Source of the DNA: an uncultured Oscillospiraceae bacterium
GTDB lineage: Bacteria; Bacillota; Clostridia; Oscillospirales; Oscillospiraceae
Length of the DNA stretch: 59,429 nucleotides
Direction: 5' to 3'
NCBI GenBank assembly: GCA_947631395.1
Contig: CANRLF010000013.1
Location: forward strand, 1-59,429
Part shown: positions 6,512 through 15,544 of the stretch, in pieces
Position numbering within the stretch: position 1 is the stretch's first letter
How the letters are laid out: every line of letters starts with the position of its first letter
Program-made: the position numbers and the translations under genes
The notes under the pieces: generated by a model
Seen by the model: only the letters and a program-made list of their open reading frames with translations
Databases searched by the model: none
Told to the model about the DNA's origin: nothing

Positions 6512-8395
6512 ATGATAAAGACACCCGAACAACTTAACGAGAAGATCGCCGCCTGCTCGGCCTGCCTGGACGGCAAGTTCAAGGGCGAGGAGGGCAAGCG
6601 CGCCGTGGTGCTCTGCGGCGGTACCGGATGCCTATCCTCCAACTCCGCCGAGATCCGCGAGAAGTTCCAGAAGGTCATCGACGAGAAGGGCCTCCATGAC
6701 AAGGTATCAGTTAACCAGGTGGGTTGCTTCGGCTTCTGCTCCCAGGGCCCCTTCTGCAAGATATTCCCCGAGGACACCCTTTACCGCATGGTGAAACTGG
6801 AGGACGTGGAGGAGATCGTTGAGAAGGATCTGATCGGCGGCGAGATCGTCGAGCGCCTTCTCTATGTGGATCCCGCCACCGGCGAGAAGGTCCAGCGCCA
6901 GGACGACATCAACTTCTACAAGAAACAGCACCGCATCGCCCTTCACGGCTGTGGCACCATCGACCCGGAGAATATCGACGAGGCCCTTGGCTTCGGCGGC
7001 TATCAGGGCCTTATGCGGGCGCTGACCATGACCCGCCAGGAGGTCATCGACGAGGTCCTGAAAGCCGGCCTTCGCGGACGCGGCGGCGGCGGCTTCCCCA
7101 CGGGCAAGAAGTGGCAGTTCGCCTATAACGAGGCGGGGGACGAGAAGTACGTGGTCTGCAACGGCGACGAGGGCGACCCCGGCGCGTTCATGGACCGCTC
7201 CATCCTCGAGGGCAACCCCCTCGCGGTCATCGAGGGCATGGTCATCGCCGGTTACGCCATCGGCGCTCAGAACGGCTACTTCTACGTCAGGGCCGAGTAT
7301 CCCGTGGCCGTGCGCAGACTGCGCATCGCCATCAAGGAGGCCCGCGAGATCGGGCTCCTGGGTGAGAATATACTGGGCTCCGGCTTCAGCTTCAACGTAC
7401 ATATCCGCCTCGGCGCGGGCGCTTTCGTCTGCGGCGAGGAGACGGCCCTTTTAAACTCCATCGAGGGCAAGCGCGGTATGCCCCGTCCCCGTCCGCCCTT
7501 CCCGGCGGTGAAGGGCCTGTGGCAGTGCCCCACCATCGTGAACAACGTGGAGACGCTGGCGTGTGTGCCGTATATCCTCAGGGAGGGCTGGGAGGCCTTC
7601 GCCAAGTACGGCACCGAGAGGAGCAAGGGCACCAAGGTCTTTGCCCTGGGCGGCAAGATCAACAACGTGGGTCTGGTGGAGGTCCCCATGGGCACCACCC
7701 TCAGGGAGCTCATCTACGACATCGGCGGCGGCATCCCGGGCGGCAAGGAGTTCAAGGCCATCCAGACCGGCGGCCCCTCCGGCGGCTGTCTGACGAAGGA
7801 ATATCTGGACGAGCCCATAGATTTTGACAATCTGGTGGCGAAGGGGTCCATGATGGGCTCCGGCGGCGCGATCGTCATGGATGAGGACAACTGCATGGTG
7901 GACGTGGCGAAGTTCTACATGGAGTTCATCTGCGACGAGAGCTGCGGCAAGTGCACGCCCTGCCGCATCGGCACAAAGCGGATGCTGGAGATCCTCACGA
8001 AGATCACCGAGGGCAAGGGAGAGCCCGAGGACATCGACGCGTTGAAGGAGCTGGTCCATGTGACCCAGAACGGCTCCCTGTGCGCCCTTGGACAGACTGC
8101 CGCCAACCCGGTTAATTCAACTATGACCCACTTCATGGACGAGTACATGGCCCACATCAACGATAAGAAGTGCCCGGCCCATGTGTGCAAGAACCTGATG
8201 CAGTACAAGATAGTGAAGGACAGCTGCTTCGGATGCGGCATGTGCGCCAAGCAGTGCCCTGCCTCCGCCATCACCCGCACCGACTACGTGGCCCCGGGCA
8301 AGAAGCTCGCGGCCATGGAGATCGACCCCGCCAAGTGCGTAAAGTGCGGCGCCTGCATGTCCACCTGCAAGTTCAATGCCATCATCAAGGAATAA
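6512..8395 (+). CDS. hydB: Electron-bifurcating [FeFe] hydrogenase subunit HydB (NuoF-like)
   Basis: This 627-residue protein matches the size of known HydB. Domains in order are: an N-terminal thioredoxin-like [2Fe-2S] domain (CGGTGC...GCFGFC, to about residue 110); the NuoF FMN/NAD(H) domain with GRGGGGFPTGKKW and CNGDEGDPGA (about 180-350); an SLBB region; the [4Fe-4S] motif ESCGKCTPCRIG (about 475); and a C-terminal 2x[4Fe-4S] ferredoxin domain (CFGCGMCAKQCP, CVKCGACMSTCK). It binds NAD(H) and FMN and is the proposed bifurcation site. AAGGAGG precedes the ATG. Confidence 0.95.
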   Translation: MIKTPEQLNEKIAACSACLDGKFKGEEGKRAVVLCGGTGCLSSNSAEIREKFQKVIDEKGLHDKVSVNQVGCFGFCSQGPFCKIFPEDTLYRMVKLEDVEEIVEKDLIGGEIVERLLYVDPATGEKVQRQDDINFYKKQHRIALHGCGTIDPENIDEALGFGGYQGLMRALTMTRQEVIDEVLKAGLRGRGGGGFPTGKKWQFAYNEAGDEKYVVCNGDEGDPGAFMDRSILEGNPLAVIEGMVIAGYAIGAQNGYFYVRAEYPVAVRRLRIAIKEAREIGLLGENILGSGFSFNVHIRLGAGAFVCGEETALLNSIEGKRGMPRPRPPFPAVKGLWQCPTIVNNVETLACVPYILREGWEAFAKYGTERSKGTKVFALGGKINNVGLVEVPMGTTLRELIYDIGGGIPGGKEFKAIQTGGPSGGCLTKEYLDEPIDFDNLVAKGSMMGSGGAIVMDEDNCMVDVAKFYMEFICDESCGKCTPCRIGTKRMLEILTKITEGKGEPEDIDALKELVHVTQNGSLCALGQTAANPVNSTMTHFMDEYMAHINDKKCPAHVCKNLMQYKIVKDSCFGCGMCAKQCPASAITRTDYVAPGKKLAAMEIDPAKCVKCGACMSTCKFNAIIKE

Positions 8396-8412
8396 TAGGG
8401 AGGGACCGATAA

Positions 8413-10179
8413 ATGTCATTAGTGAATATAAAGATCGAGGGACATCCCTACAAGGTCGAGGCCGGCCTTACCATATTGGAGGCCGCCAAGATATGCGGCT
8501 ATGAGATACCGTCCCTGTGCGCCTTCAACCACGGCGAGTGCAACCAGGGCTCCTGCCGGGTGTGCCTTGTTGAGGCCACCGGCGCAAGGGGGCTCGTGGC
8601 CTCATGCGTCTACCCCGTCAGTGAGGGCATGGAGATAACCATATCCTCCCCCAAGGCCGTCCAGGCCAGGCGCACAAGCGTGGAGCTGTTGCTGTCCAAT
8701 CACTCCGCGTGGTGCCAGGAGTGCGGTAAGAACGGCTCCTGCGAGCTTCTGCGTGTCGCCCAGATGACCGGCGCCCGCGTTATTAACAAGGATGGCGCCC
8801 GCACACCCGTCACCGTGGACGAGGTGAGCCCCAGCATTGTGCGCGACACCTCAAAGTGCATCCTCTGCGGCCGTTGCATCGCCCGTTGCGGCAACGCCCA
8901 CGGACTTAGCGTCCTGGGCTTTGAGAACCGGGGCTTCAACACCATCGTGGGCCCCGCTGAGAACAGGAGCTTTACCAATTCTCCCTGCATCCTCTGCGGA
9001 CAGTGCGTCAGCGTCTGCCCCACCGGAGCTCTGATGGAGAAGAGCGAGATCGGCAGGATAGACGAGGCCAAGCGCCAGGGCAAGTTCATCGTCGTCCAGA
9101 CGGCCCCCGCCGTCCGCGCGGCGCTGGGCGAGGAGTTCGGCATGAAGATCGGCACACCCGTCACCGGCAAGATGGTGGCGGCCCTGAAGAGGCTGGGCTT
9201 CGACAAGGTATACGACACCAACTTCGGCGCGGACCTCACCATCATGGAGGAGGCCAATGAGCTCATCGGGCGCATAAAGAACGGCGGCGTCCTGCCCATG
9301 ATAACCTCCTGCTCGCCCGGATGGGTCAACTACGCTGAGTATTACTACGGAGATCAGCTGGATCACCTGAGCTCCTGCAAGTCGCCCCATGAGATGTTCG
9401 GGGCGATCGTGAAGAGCTACTACGCCGAGAAGAACGGCCTTGACCCAAAGAACATCTTCGTCGTGTCCGTCATGCCCTGTACCGCAAAGAAGTTCGAGAA
9501 GGAGCGGGACCAGCTCAAAAATAAGGACGGCCTTCCCGATGTGGACTGCGTCCTCACCACCCGTGAGCTTGGGGACCTCATCCGCCGGAGCGGCATAAAC
9601 TTCGCAAAGCTCCCCGACGAGGAGTTCGACCAGGACCTCCTGGGCGAGTACACCGGCGCCGGCGTCATCTTCGGCGTCACCGGCGGAGTCATGGAGGCGG
9701 CCCTGCGCACGGCCTATCACGCCCTCACGGGCAAAGAGCACGAGCTTATCAAGTTCGAGCAGGTGAGGGGCTTTGACGGCATCAAGGAGGCCAGCATCGA
9801 CATCGGCGGCCAGACCGTCAACGTGGCGGTGGCCCACGGCATGAAGAACGCCAAGGTCCTTATGGACGAGATCCGGGCCGGGAAGAGCAAGTACACCTTC
9901 ATCGAGATCATGGGCTGCCCCGGCGGCTGTGTGGCCGGTGGCGGTCAGCCCTACGTCAAGCCCTGCTTCCTGCCCAATGAGGACATCGACATCCTTGATA
10001 CCTACAAGCAAAAGAGGGCCGACGCCCTTTACACCGAGGACGAGCGCCAGGCCGTCCGGCAGTCCCACAACAACACCCAGATCCAGAAGCTTTACGCGGA
10101 CTATCTGGGCGAGCCCTGCGGACACCGGGCCCACGAGCTTTTGCACACGACCTACGCCGCCAGGGAGCGTTTTGACTAA
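8413..10179 (+). CDS. hydA: [FeFe] hydrogenase catalytic subunit HydA (bifurcating type)
   Basis: This 588-residue subunit starts with a plant-type [2Fe-2S] domain (CNQGSCRVC). A His-Cys3 [4Fe-4S] motif follows in HSAWCQECGKNGSC, then two [4Fe-4S] clusters (CILCGRCIARCGN, CILCGQCVSVCP). The H-cluster domain shows L1 TSCSPGW, L2 MPCTAKKFE and L3 MGCPGGCVAGGGQP, all with the expected cysteines. It reduces protons to H2 or oxidises H2 using ferredoxin and NADH with HydB and HydC. It stops soon after L3, so it lacks the extra C-terminal iron-sulfur domain of longer relatives. No hydE, hydF or hydG maturase gene is in the window. Confidence 0.96.
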   Translation: MSLVNIKIEGHPYKVEAGLTILEAAKICGYEIPSLCAFNHGECNQGSCRVCLVEATGARGLVASCVYPVSEGMEITISSPKAVQARRTSVELLLSNHSAWCQECGKNGSCELLRVAQMTGARVINKDGARTPVTVDEVSPSIVRDTSKCILCGRCIARCGNAHGLSVLGFENRGFNTIVGPAENRSFTNSPCILCGQCVSVCPTGALMEKSEIGRIDEAKRQGKFIVVQTAPAVRAALGEEFGMKIGTPVTGKMVAALKRLGFDKVYDTNFGADLTIMEEANELIGRIKNGGVLPMITSCSPGWVNYAEYYYGDQLDHLSSCKSPHEMFGAIVKSYYAEKNGLDPKNIFVVSVMPCTAKKFEKERDQLKNKDGLPDVDCVLTTRELGDLIRRSGINFAKLPDEEFDQDLLGEYTGAGVIFGVTGGVMEAALRTAYHALTGKEHELIKFEQVRGFDGIKEASIDIGGQTVNVAVAHGMKNAKVLMDEIRAGKSKYTFIEIMGCPGGCVAGGGQPYVKPCFLPNEDIDILDTYKQKRADALYTEDERQAVRQSHNNTQIQKLYADYLGEPCGHRAHELLHTTYAARERFD

Positions 10180-10184
10180 AACCG

Positions 10185-10217
10185 ATTGGCCGCCGGAAAA
10201 ACCGGCGGCCAATTTTA
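10185..10217 (+). terminator. Terminator of hydCBA
   Basis: A perfect 12-bp stem (10185-10196 with 10202-10213) closes an A5 loop and is followed by TTTTA. Confidence 0.9.
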
Positions 10218-10231
10218 GTGAGGAGTAGGGT

Positions 10232-10906
10232 ATGAGATTTGATCAGGTCCGCGGCCCCGAGGAGGTTTTGGAGCTTGTGGAGAGGGTGGGGTTCCTGCCC
10301 TTTTTCAAAAACAGGATACCGGGCTTTTCACTGGAGGAGTGCTGTCCGCGGGAGCTCTGGTTTTCAGACACCGTCGACGGGCCCTGGGAGTGGAAGGGGC
10401 CCATCGCCAGGACGGGCAGGTGCGTCTACGGGAAGCTCTTTTCCGGGAAGGCGGGGTTCGTAAGCCGCGAGTGGCTTCCGGACTTTGCCAATTTCCGTCG
10501 GGACGGGTACGACTTTGACGCGAGATTTGACGACGGCCTCGCGGCGATGAAGGATAAGACGGTATTTGAGACCGTGGAAAAATCGGGGGGCATACTCTCA
10601 AAGGACTTAAAGGAGCTCACCGGCTTTGGCCGGGGCGGGATAAAGGGCTTCGACACCGTGATAACACGGCTTCAGATGCAGACATACGTGATCATCCGCG
10701 ACTTTGTGTACATGCGGGACAAATACGGCATGACCTACGGCTGGGGCGTGGCCCAGTACTCGACGCCCGAGGCGCTGTTCGGCTACGATTTCATAAGCTC
10801 CGCCTATGAGCGGGACCCCATGGAGTCAAAACAGCGCGTCCTCGACCACCTCCGCGCAGTCATCCCGGATGCCTCGCGGGGCGAGGTGGAGAAGCTGATA
10901 AAATAA
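10232..10906 (+). CDS. AlkZ-related protein (winged-helix type)
   Basis: This 224-residue protein resembles the group annotated as AlkZ-related, distant relatives of the winged-helix glycosylases that unhook DNA crosslinks. Recognisable family blocks are GFLPFFKNRIPGFSLEEC, GPWEWKGPI, a FANFRRDGYDFDAR block, GFDTVITRLQMQTYV and YGWGVAQYSTPEA. Enzymatic activity has not been shown for this group to my knowledge and no catalytic claim is made. The start has TGAGGAG upstream. It lies between two terminators, so it is transcribed alone or by readthrough from hydA. Confidence 0.7.
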   Translation: MRFDQVRGPEEVLELVERVGFLPFFKNRIPGFSLEECCPRELWFSDTVDGPWEWKGPIARTGRCVYGKLFSGKAGFVSREWLPDFANFRRDGYDFDARFDDGLAAMKDKTVFETVEKSGGILSKDLKELTGFGRGGIKGFDTVITRLQMQTYVIIRDFVYMRDKYGMTYGWGVAQYSTPEALFGYDFISSAYERDPMESKQRVLDHLRAVIPDASRGEVEKLIK

Positions 10907-10935
10907 CGATCGGAAATCGCAAAGCGAGCATATAG

Positions 10936-10966
10936 AAGGCCATCGGTATTTTCCGGTGGCCTTTTT
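10936..10966. terminator. Bidirectional terminator between convergent genes
   Basis: An 11-bp stem AAGGCCATCGG/CCGGTGGCCTT (one G-T pair) is followed by TTTTT. It serves the AlkZ-related gene, and possibly the reverse-strand gene ending at 10970. Confidence 0.85.
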
Positions 10967-10969
10967 GCG

Positions 10970-11719
10970 TTATATCAGGGAAAGATTTTCCGCTATTTTT
11001 ATTATTTCCTCTTCGGTGACGTTTCCGCCATCGTTGTAGACGGATACTAATCGCTCGTTTTGACCAAGCTGGAACATGACATTGACATTGTCGCCTGTCA
11101 TCATACGCCCGTCGGAACCGTTTATTTTGACACTGCAAAGTTCCGTTTTGTCCGTGTCCACAAAGAAAGAGAGGGAGTGGAACACAAGGTACGATTGAAC
11201 GGTTATGCTGTTGCCGTCAACGTCTTTATAAATATAATTTACGCAGTCCTCGCGCTCCTGGCTGTCAACGAGCTTGTAGCCCTCGGGAATCCAGCCGGCC
11301 TTGATGCCTAAAAAGCCGTTTTCGGACGGGGTATCGGCGCTTTTCTTGATTATATTTACCTCCGCCGTGTGGTCGTCAAGGGTGGAATTTACAAATTCCA
11401 GGGAGGTGTCATTGCCGGACCTGGAGGCGAGGAAAGCCATGGAGAGGAGAAGGGCCGCGATCAGGGCGGCGACGGCGACGATTTTGACGACGCGGTAGGC
11501 GTAATCGCGGGCTTTGACTGTTTTTTCCCGGCGGCAGGCACGGGTTATCGCGTCATTTATCCTGCCGTCAAGGGCGGGGGAGGGGGCGGATTTATCGTCG
11601 CTTCGAAGCCGCTCATTTTCCTCAAGGAGGCTCTCGCCCTGTTTCTCCGCCGCTTTTTCCATGAGGAGGGCGAAGAGGGCGTCCTTGTAATTTTCGGTAA
11701 GCTGTTCACGCCCCGTCAC
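10970..11719 (-). CDS. Probable anti-sigma factor with DUF4367-like extracellular domain
   Basis: This 249-residue protein has a cytoplasmic N-terminal part, one transmembrane helix (about residues 78-98, KIVAVAALIAALLLSMAFLA) and an outer domain resembling DUF4367 (GWIPEGYKLVDSQ...). It starts inside the end of the ECF sigma gene (14-nt overlap), the usual sigma/anti-sigma order. It would hold the sigma factor at the membrane until an envelope signal is sensed. No zinc-binding HCC motif is obvious at the N-terminus, so it belongs to a non-ZAS type. Confidence 0.72.
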   Translation of the reverse strand: MTGREQLTENYKDALFALLMEKAAEKQGESLLEENERLRSDDKSAPSPALDGRINDAITRACRREKTVKARDYAYRVVKIVAVAALIAALLLSMAFLASRSGNDTSLEFVNSTLDDHTAEVNIIKKSADTPSENGFLGIKAGWIPEGYKLVDSQEREDCVNYIYKDVDGNSITVQSYLVFHSLSFFVDTDKTELCSVKINGSDGRMMTGDNVNVMFQLGQNERLVSVYNDGGNVTEEEIIKIAENLSLI

Positions 11720-12269
11720 GTCTTAACACCTCGTCTCTCGCAATTATTTTCAGCGCCCTTCGCCTTGCCCGGGTGAGCTTCATGCGCACACTGGCGCTCT
11801 TACATCCAAGCTCCCGGGCCAGCTCCTCGTCTGAGTACTCGAGGATGTATTTCCCGATAAGGAGCGTCTGATCATCCTCGGAAAGCCCGCTCAACAGGCG
11901 GTCCAAGCGCACCTGACGCTCTCGGAGGGCCATCAGCTCATCGAGAGGTATCATATCGGCCTCCGGCTCCGTATCGCCGTCCGACTCTCCAAAATGGGCC
12001 CTCTCGACGGATCGTCTACGAAGATGGTTTTTCGCGGTGTTTCTCACGGTGTAGACAATATAGGCGGCCAGGGCGGGGCGCTCCTTTTCGCGCAGGAGGG
12101 CGGCCTTTTTTAGAAGCTTTATTACGCTCTCCTGGACTATGTCCTCCCGATCCTCGGGGCTGCTGACGTAGCTTTTCGCGGTGGAGAGCATTATATATTT
12201 AAACTCATCATAGAGCCGGGCGATAAATACCCCGTCGCTTTCCGATGAGCCTGAAGTAAATGAAGTCAT
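11706..12269 (-). CDS. ECF-type RNA polymerase sigma factor
   Basis: This 187-residue protein has sigma region 2 (about 15-85, including SPEDREDIVQESVIKLLKK) and region 4 (about 125-180, YSDEELARELGCKSASVRMK). The two-domain size is typical of ECF sigma factors. It is co-transcribed with the anti-sigma gene downstream. It points away from a MacB-like ABC operon starting at 12467, sharing a 197-bp AT-rich intergenic region. That operon is therefore a candidate target, by inference. Confidence 0.88.
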   Translation of the reverse strand: MTSFTSGSSESDGVFIARLYDEFKYIMLSTAKSYVSSPEDREDIVQESVIKLLKKAALLREKERPALAAYIVYTVRNTAKNHLRRRSVERAHFGESDGDTEPEADMIPLDELMALRERQVRLDRLLSGLSEDDQTLLIGKYILEYSDEELARELGCKSASVRMKLTRARRRALKIIARDEVLRRDGA

Positions 12270-12466
12270 TGCCTCAGCTCCTGACGCTTATATCTCTTTT
12301 TATATATAGACACTTAAATTTATAAAAACGCAACAGGGAATTTATATTTTTCAGAAAAAGTGATAGAAAGTCCGCCCCCGGCGGATTTTTGGCTTTTTGA
12401 AAATTTCGCGGGGTACTGTTGCGGATTTGGGGCGGTACGTGTCTTATGATTTGGGAGGAAAAAGTG

Positions 12467-13573
12467 ATGGGTATGATAAAAATTTTTGTCCGCTCTCTCA
12501 TAAGGCAGGCGCGAAAAAATCCGGGGGTGGTGTTTTTACTGCTTTTGGGGCTCACCGTGTCATGCTTCTGCCTCAGCGTGGCCCAGGGGGAGGCGATGCG
12601 GGAGTTTGACGTCATAAGCGGCTGGAACGACTACGCCACGCTGACGGTGGACATGGGCGGGGAGGCGCTTCGGGATATGCCAAAATTCGCAGAGTGGCTG
12701 GATGAGACATACGGGGAGAGATTGGCAAACGTCCTCTATCTCACGCGGGATCAATCCGATGTTATATATATCGGTTGGCAGGGGACACAGGTCAGCCGAT
12801 GGTTCCCGGACGCCACGGGGCGATTTTTTACCGAGGAGGAGGCGTACGCGCCGGTCATATATCTTTCGGATAAGGATGGGGACCTTGACGCGCGGACCTT
12901 TGAGCTTGGGGGCCGGGAGCTTACCATCGTGGGCCGGGGGAGCGCGATGCCCTTTTATTTTCGGCGCGGCATATCCCAGAAATCTGACGTAGATATAATG
13001 CCTGAGGGGACGAAGGGCGTTGTTCGGATATTGCCGTACGGACTGTTTTTCCAATTCTTCCGCCCCGTGCAGATCCTTGTCCACTTTGACACTCTGGAAA
13101 GGCGGGAGGCAATGGAAATAAGAGAGAATATTGAGGCTGAGCTACCCTGGGCAAATGTGTACCTTCCAAATCACGATCCGGGACCAATGCTGGCCAGAAA
13201 GGCGTTGAAAGGGGCCCGGGAGGGCATGATACTCTGCCTTATCGCAATGGTGACGGTCGTAGAGCTCATGCTCCAGTGGTTAGGATTTTTGAAAAAGGAG
13301 CTTTTTACATATCATCTGTGCGGCATGACTTACGGCTGCTCGATGGTGATAGTCTACGGACAGTGGCTCTTGATGCTGACTTTCGCCGCCGTGTTGGGGG
13401 CTGGGATACACAGGCTGTGCCTTCCGGTCATGGATATTTTTAAGGCCGGCGTCATGCCGAGGCTGTGGGTATATATACTGCTCGTATTGACGCTATATCT
13501 GTTGCTGGCGCTGTGCTCTATGCCAAAGGTCCGGCGGACGATCAAGCTGAGTGAGAGGGGTGAGGGGACATGA
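12467..13573 (+). CDS. FtsX/MacB-like ABC permease, first subunit
   Basis: This 368-residue protein has an N-terminal transmembrane helix (about 22-42), a long extracytoplasmic domain (about 45-245) and three helices near the C-terminus. That is the FtsX/MacB permease plan with a weakly conserved ectodomain. The ATG at 12467 is used because GGGAGG lies 8 nt upstream. The next permease overlaps it by 4 nt, and an ATPase follows. Such mechanotransmission transporters move lipoproteins, peptides or antibiotics, or signal envelope stress. No substrate is evident. Confidence 0.75.
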   Translation: MGMIKIFVRSLIRQARKNPGVVFLLLLGLTVSCFCLSVAQGEAMREFDVISGWNDYATLTVDMGGEALRDMPKFAEWLDETYGERLANVLYLTRDQSDVIYIGWQGTQVSRWFPDATGRFFTEEEAYAPVIYLSDKDGDLDARTFELGGRELTIVGRGSAMPFYFRRGISQKSDVDIMPEGTKGVVRILPYGLFFQFFRPVQILVHFDTLERREAMEIRENIEAELPWANVYLPNHDPGPMLARKALKGAREGMILCLIAMVTVVELMLQWLGFLKKELFTYHLCGMTYGCSMVIVYGQWLLMLTFAAVLGAGIHRLCLPVMDIFKAGVMPRLWVYILLVLTLYLLLALCSMPKVRRTIKLSERGEGT

Positions 13574-14823
13574 ACGGGCTTCGGATGATGAAAAAGCTCT
13601 GCTCAAAATATTTTCTCAGGGAGCTTTTTTTGGTAGCTACGCTGACACTGACGGTCATATTTACAAATATCATCGCAGAGCCACTGGACACCTACCTTGA
13701 CGACAGGGCGGAAATACGGCGGGTACTGCCGCTTGTCAGGGACGGGACGCTACACTTTACGCCATCTGTGTTCCTCTCCTGGTCTGCTGTCACGGACGGT
13801 GACTACCTTAACGACGTACATGAGACTTTAAAACGTCAGGACGGGGTGGAGGCGGTTTTGGAGCTATTCACAACCGGCGGGGCCTTCTGTAAACGGGACG
13901 GCAAGACGGTCAATTTTGACCTTTTTGCCCTCTATTCTCAGGACTTCGCGAGCTACTGCCCACCATGGCCGGGAGCCGGGAGCGAAATTGGCGGGCATGA
14001 CGGGAGGCTACCCGTAATGGTGAGTCGGATGGCGGCGGAGAGGTTCCCGGTGGGGAGCGAATTTGATCTTGGTATGTACATCACTGTATCCGTGGACCAC
14101 GAGACGGGGATAGTCGAGGAGGAAACTCTGAGTTTCCCGTGCGTGGTGGCGGGGGTATTGGAGGACGGACGGGCGCTCCCTTGGGCAGGTTCCAGCCACC
14201 AGGTCCTTGACGGCATGGGCTACGTATCCCGGTATTTTCAAAAAACAATGCTTTTGTCCGCAGTGTATGATCCGGAGTTTATTGGAGATGTCCGCTGGGA
14301 CTATTCCGCCTTCGTCGTTCCGAAAAAGGATGCCGATGTTGAGAACCTAAAAAAGTCACTTGCGGAGAAGCTTGGCACCTGGGGTGAGGTCTGTACTCTT
14401 ACCGAGATAGAACACAGCTCCCTTGAGAATACGCTGTCAAAAAACCTGCCTGAACAGCTCAAGTTTATTTTGCTGGCGCCGGTGACTCTGTTCGGTTACG
14501 GGGCGTATCTATTTTTGTCCATACGCCGCAGGGAGAGGCAATTAGCGGTATTTTACATATCCGGCATGACAAGAGGGCGGATATTTACGCTGAATATGCT
14601 GGTAAATGTGCTCATATATGTCCTTTCTGCCGCTCTGGGGTGGTTTTTGACGCCACTTGTGGCGAAGAGTTTTGTACACGTCGAGGATTATGGCGGGGCG
14701 GGGGCCCTGGGGGTAATATGTTCCGGGACGCTTTTCCTGACGGCGCTCGGTATGAGCACCGCCGCCGGATACATACAGAACAGGAACGTGGCCGCTATAA
14801 CGCTGTATCACAGGGGGGACTGA
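13570..14823 (+). CDS. FtsX/MacB-like ABC permease, second subunit
   Basis: This 417-residue protein has the same plan as the preceding gene: one early transmembrane helix (about 17-38), an ectodomain (about 40-300) and three C-terminal helices, with FYISGMTRGRIF at the helix-3 loop resembling the coupling-helix region of FtsX-like permeases. It overlaps the first subunit (ATGA). The two permeases probably form a heterodimer driven by the ATPase encoded 6 nt downstream. The two ectodomains are not obviously alike. Confidence 0.75.
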   Translation: MNGLRMMKKLCSKYFLRELFLVATLTLTVIFTNIIAEPLDTYLDDRAEIRRVLPLVRDGTLHFTPSVFLSWSAVTDGDYLNDVHETLKRQDGVEAVLELFTTGGAFCKRDGKTVNFDLFALYSQDFASYCPPWPGAGSEIGGHDGRLPVMVSRMAAERFPVGSEFDLGMYITVSVDHETGIVEEETLSFPCVVAGVLEDGRALPWAGSSHQVLDGMGYVSRYFQKTMLLSAVYDPEFIGDVRWDYSAFVVPKKDADVENLKKSLAEKLGTWGEVCTLTEIEHSSLENTLSKNLPEQLKFILLAPVTLFGYGAYLFLSIRRRERQLAVFYISGMTRGRIFTLNMLVNVLIYVLSAALGWFLTPLVAKSFVHVEDYGGAGALGVICSGTLFLTALGMSTAAGYIQNRNVAAITLYHRGD

Positions 14824-14828
14824 CAGAT

Positions 14829-15509
14829 ATGATAAGCTTAAAGGGCGTAAGCAAGGTATATAATCCCGGAAAAGGGACCGAGGTACAGGCCCTCCGGGAC
14901 GTATGCCTTCAGGTCCGAAAGGGGGACTTTATCTCCATAACCGGGCCCTCGGGCTCGGGAAAATCGACGCTTTTGCACATTATGGCAGGGCTCGACACGC
15001 CCACCGGGGGAGAGTATCTATTTGAGGACGTTGACGTGGCGAGGGCCTCGGACCGGGTGAGGTGCCGTCTTCGCAACCGTGAGATAGGAATTGTGTTGCA
15101 GGACTTCGGCCTTTTGGGGGACGATACGGCGTTGGAGAACGTGGCTCTTCCACTCATAATCGGCGGTGTACGGATGCGTGAGGCGAAATCACGATCAGAG
15201 AGGGTGCTGGAGGAGGTGGGCATCGCGGAGCTCGCCGCAAAAAGGGTAAACCAGCTCTCCGGCGGCCAGCGCCAGCGGGTGGCGGTGGCCCGGGCGCTTG
15301 CGCGGGACGCCAAGCTCCTACTTGCCGACGAGCCCACCGGGGCGCTGGATTCAGGTAACGCGAAGGCCCTAATGGACCTTTTCGAGAGGCTCAACGCCGG
15401 CGGCCTTACCATAATCACAGTGACCCACAACATGGCCGTGGCGGAAAGGACGCCGATTTCATATTCCATCGTGGACGGCATGATACACTCAGCGCGCGGC
15501 GGGCACTGA
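14829..15509 (+). CDS. MacB/LolD-type ABC transporter ATPase
   Basis: This 226-residue nucleotide-binding protein shows Walker A GPSGSGKST, signature LSGGQRQR, Walker B LLLADEPTGALD and the switch His in VTHN. The PTGALDS variant is characteristic of the MacB/LolD/FtsE class paired with FtsX-like permeases. The ATG at 14829 begins MISLKGVSKVY, a typical start; in-frame codons further upstream lie inside the permease gene. It is the third gene of the three-gene export system starting at 12467. Confidence 0.92.
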   Translation: MISLKGVSKVYNPGKGTEVQALRDVCLQVRKGDFISITGPSGSGKSTLLHIMAGLDTPTGGEYLFEDVDVARASDRVRCRLRNREIGIVLQDFGLLGDDTALENVALPLIIGGVRMREAKSRSERVLEEVGIAELAAKRVNQLSGGQRQRVAVARALARDAKLLLADEPTGALDSGNAKALMDLFERLNAGGLTIITVTHNMAVAERTPISYSIVDGMIHSARGGH

Positions 15510-15544
15510 CGGCGATGTTCGTGTTCATGGGAAAAGGGATGGGG

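Noticed and set aside
8851-10212. A 453-codon reverse-strand frame opposite hydA
   Set aside because: It is the antisense shadow of a GC-rich, ATC/CGC-biased gene; composition is Val/Leu/Gly/Asp-rich without motifs.
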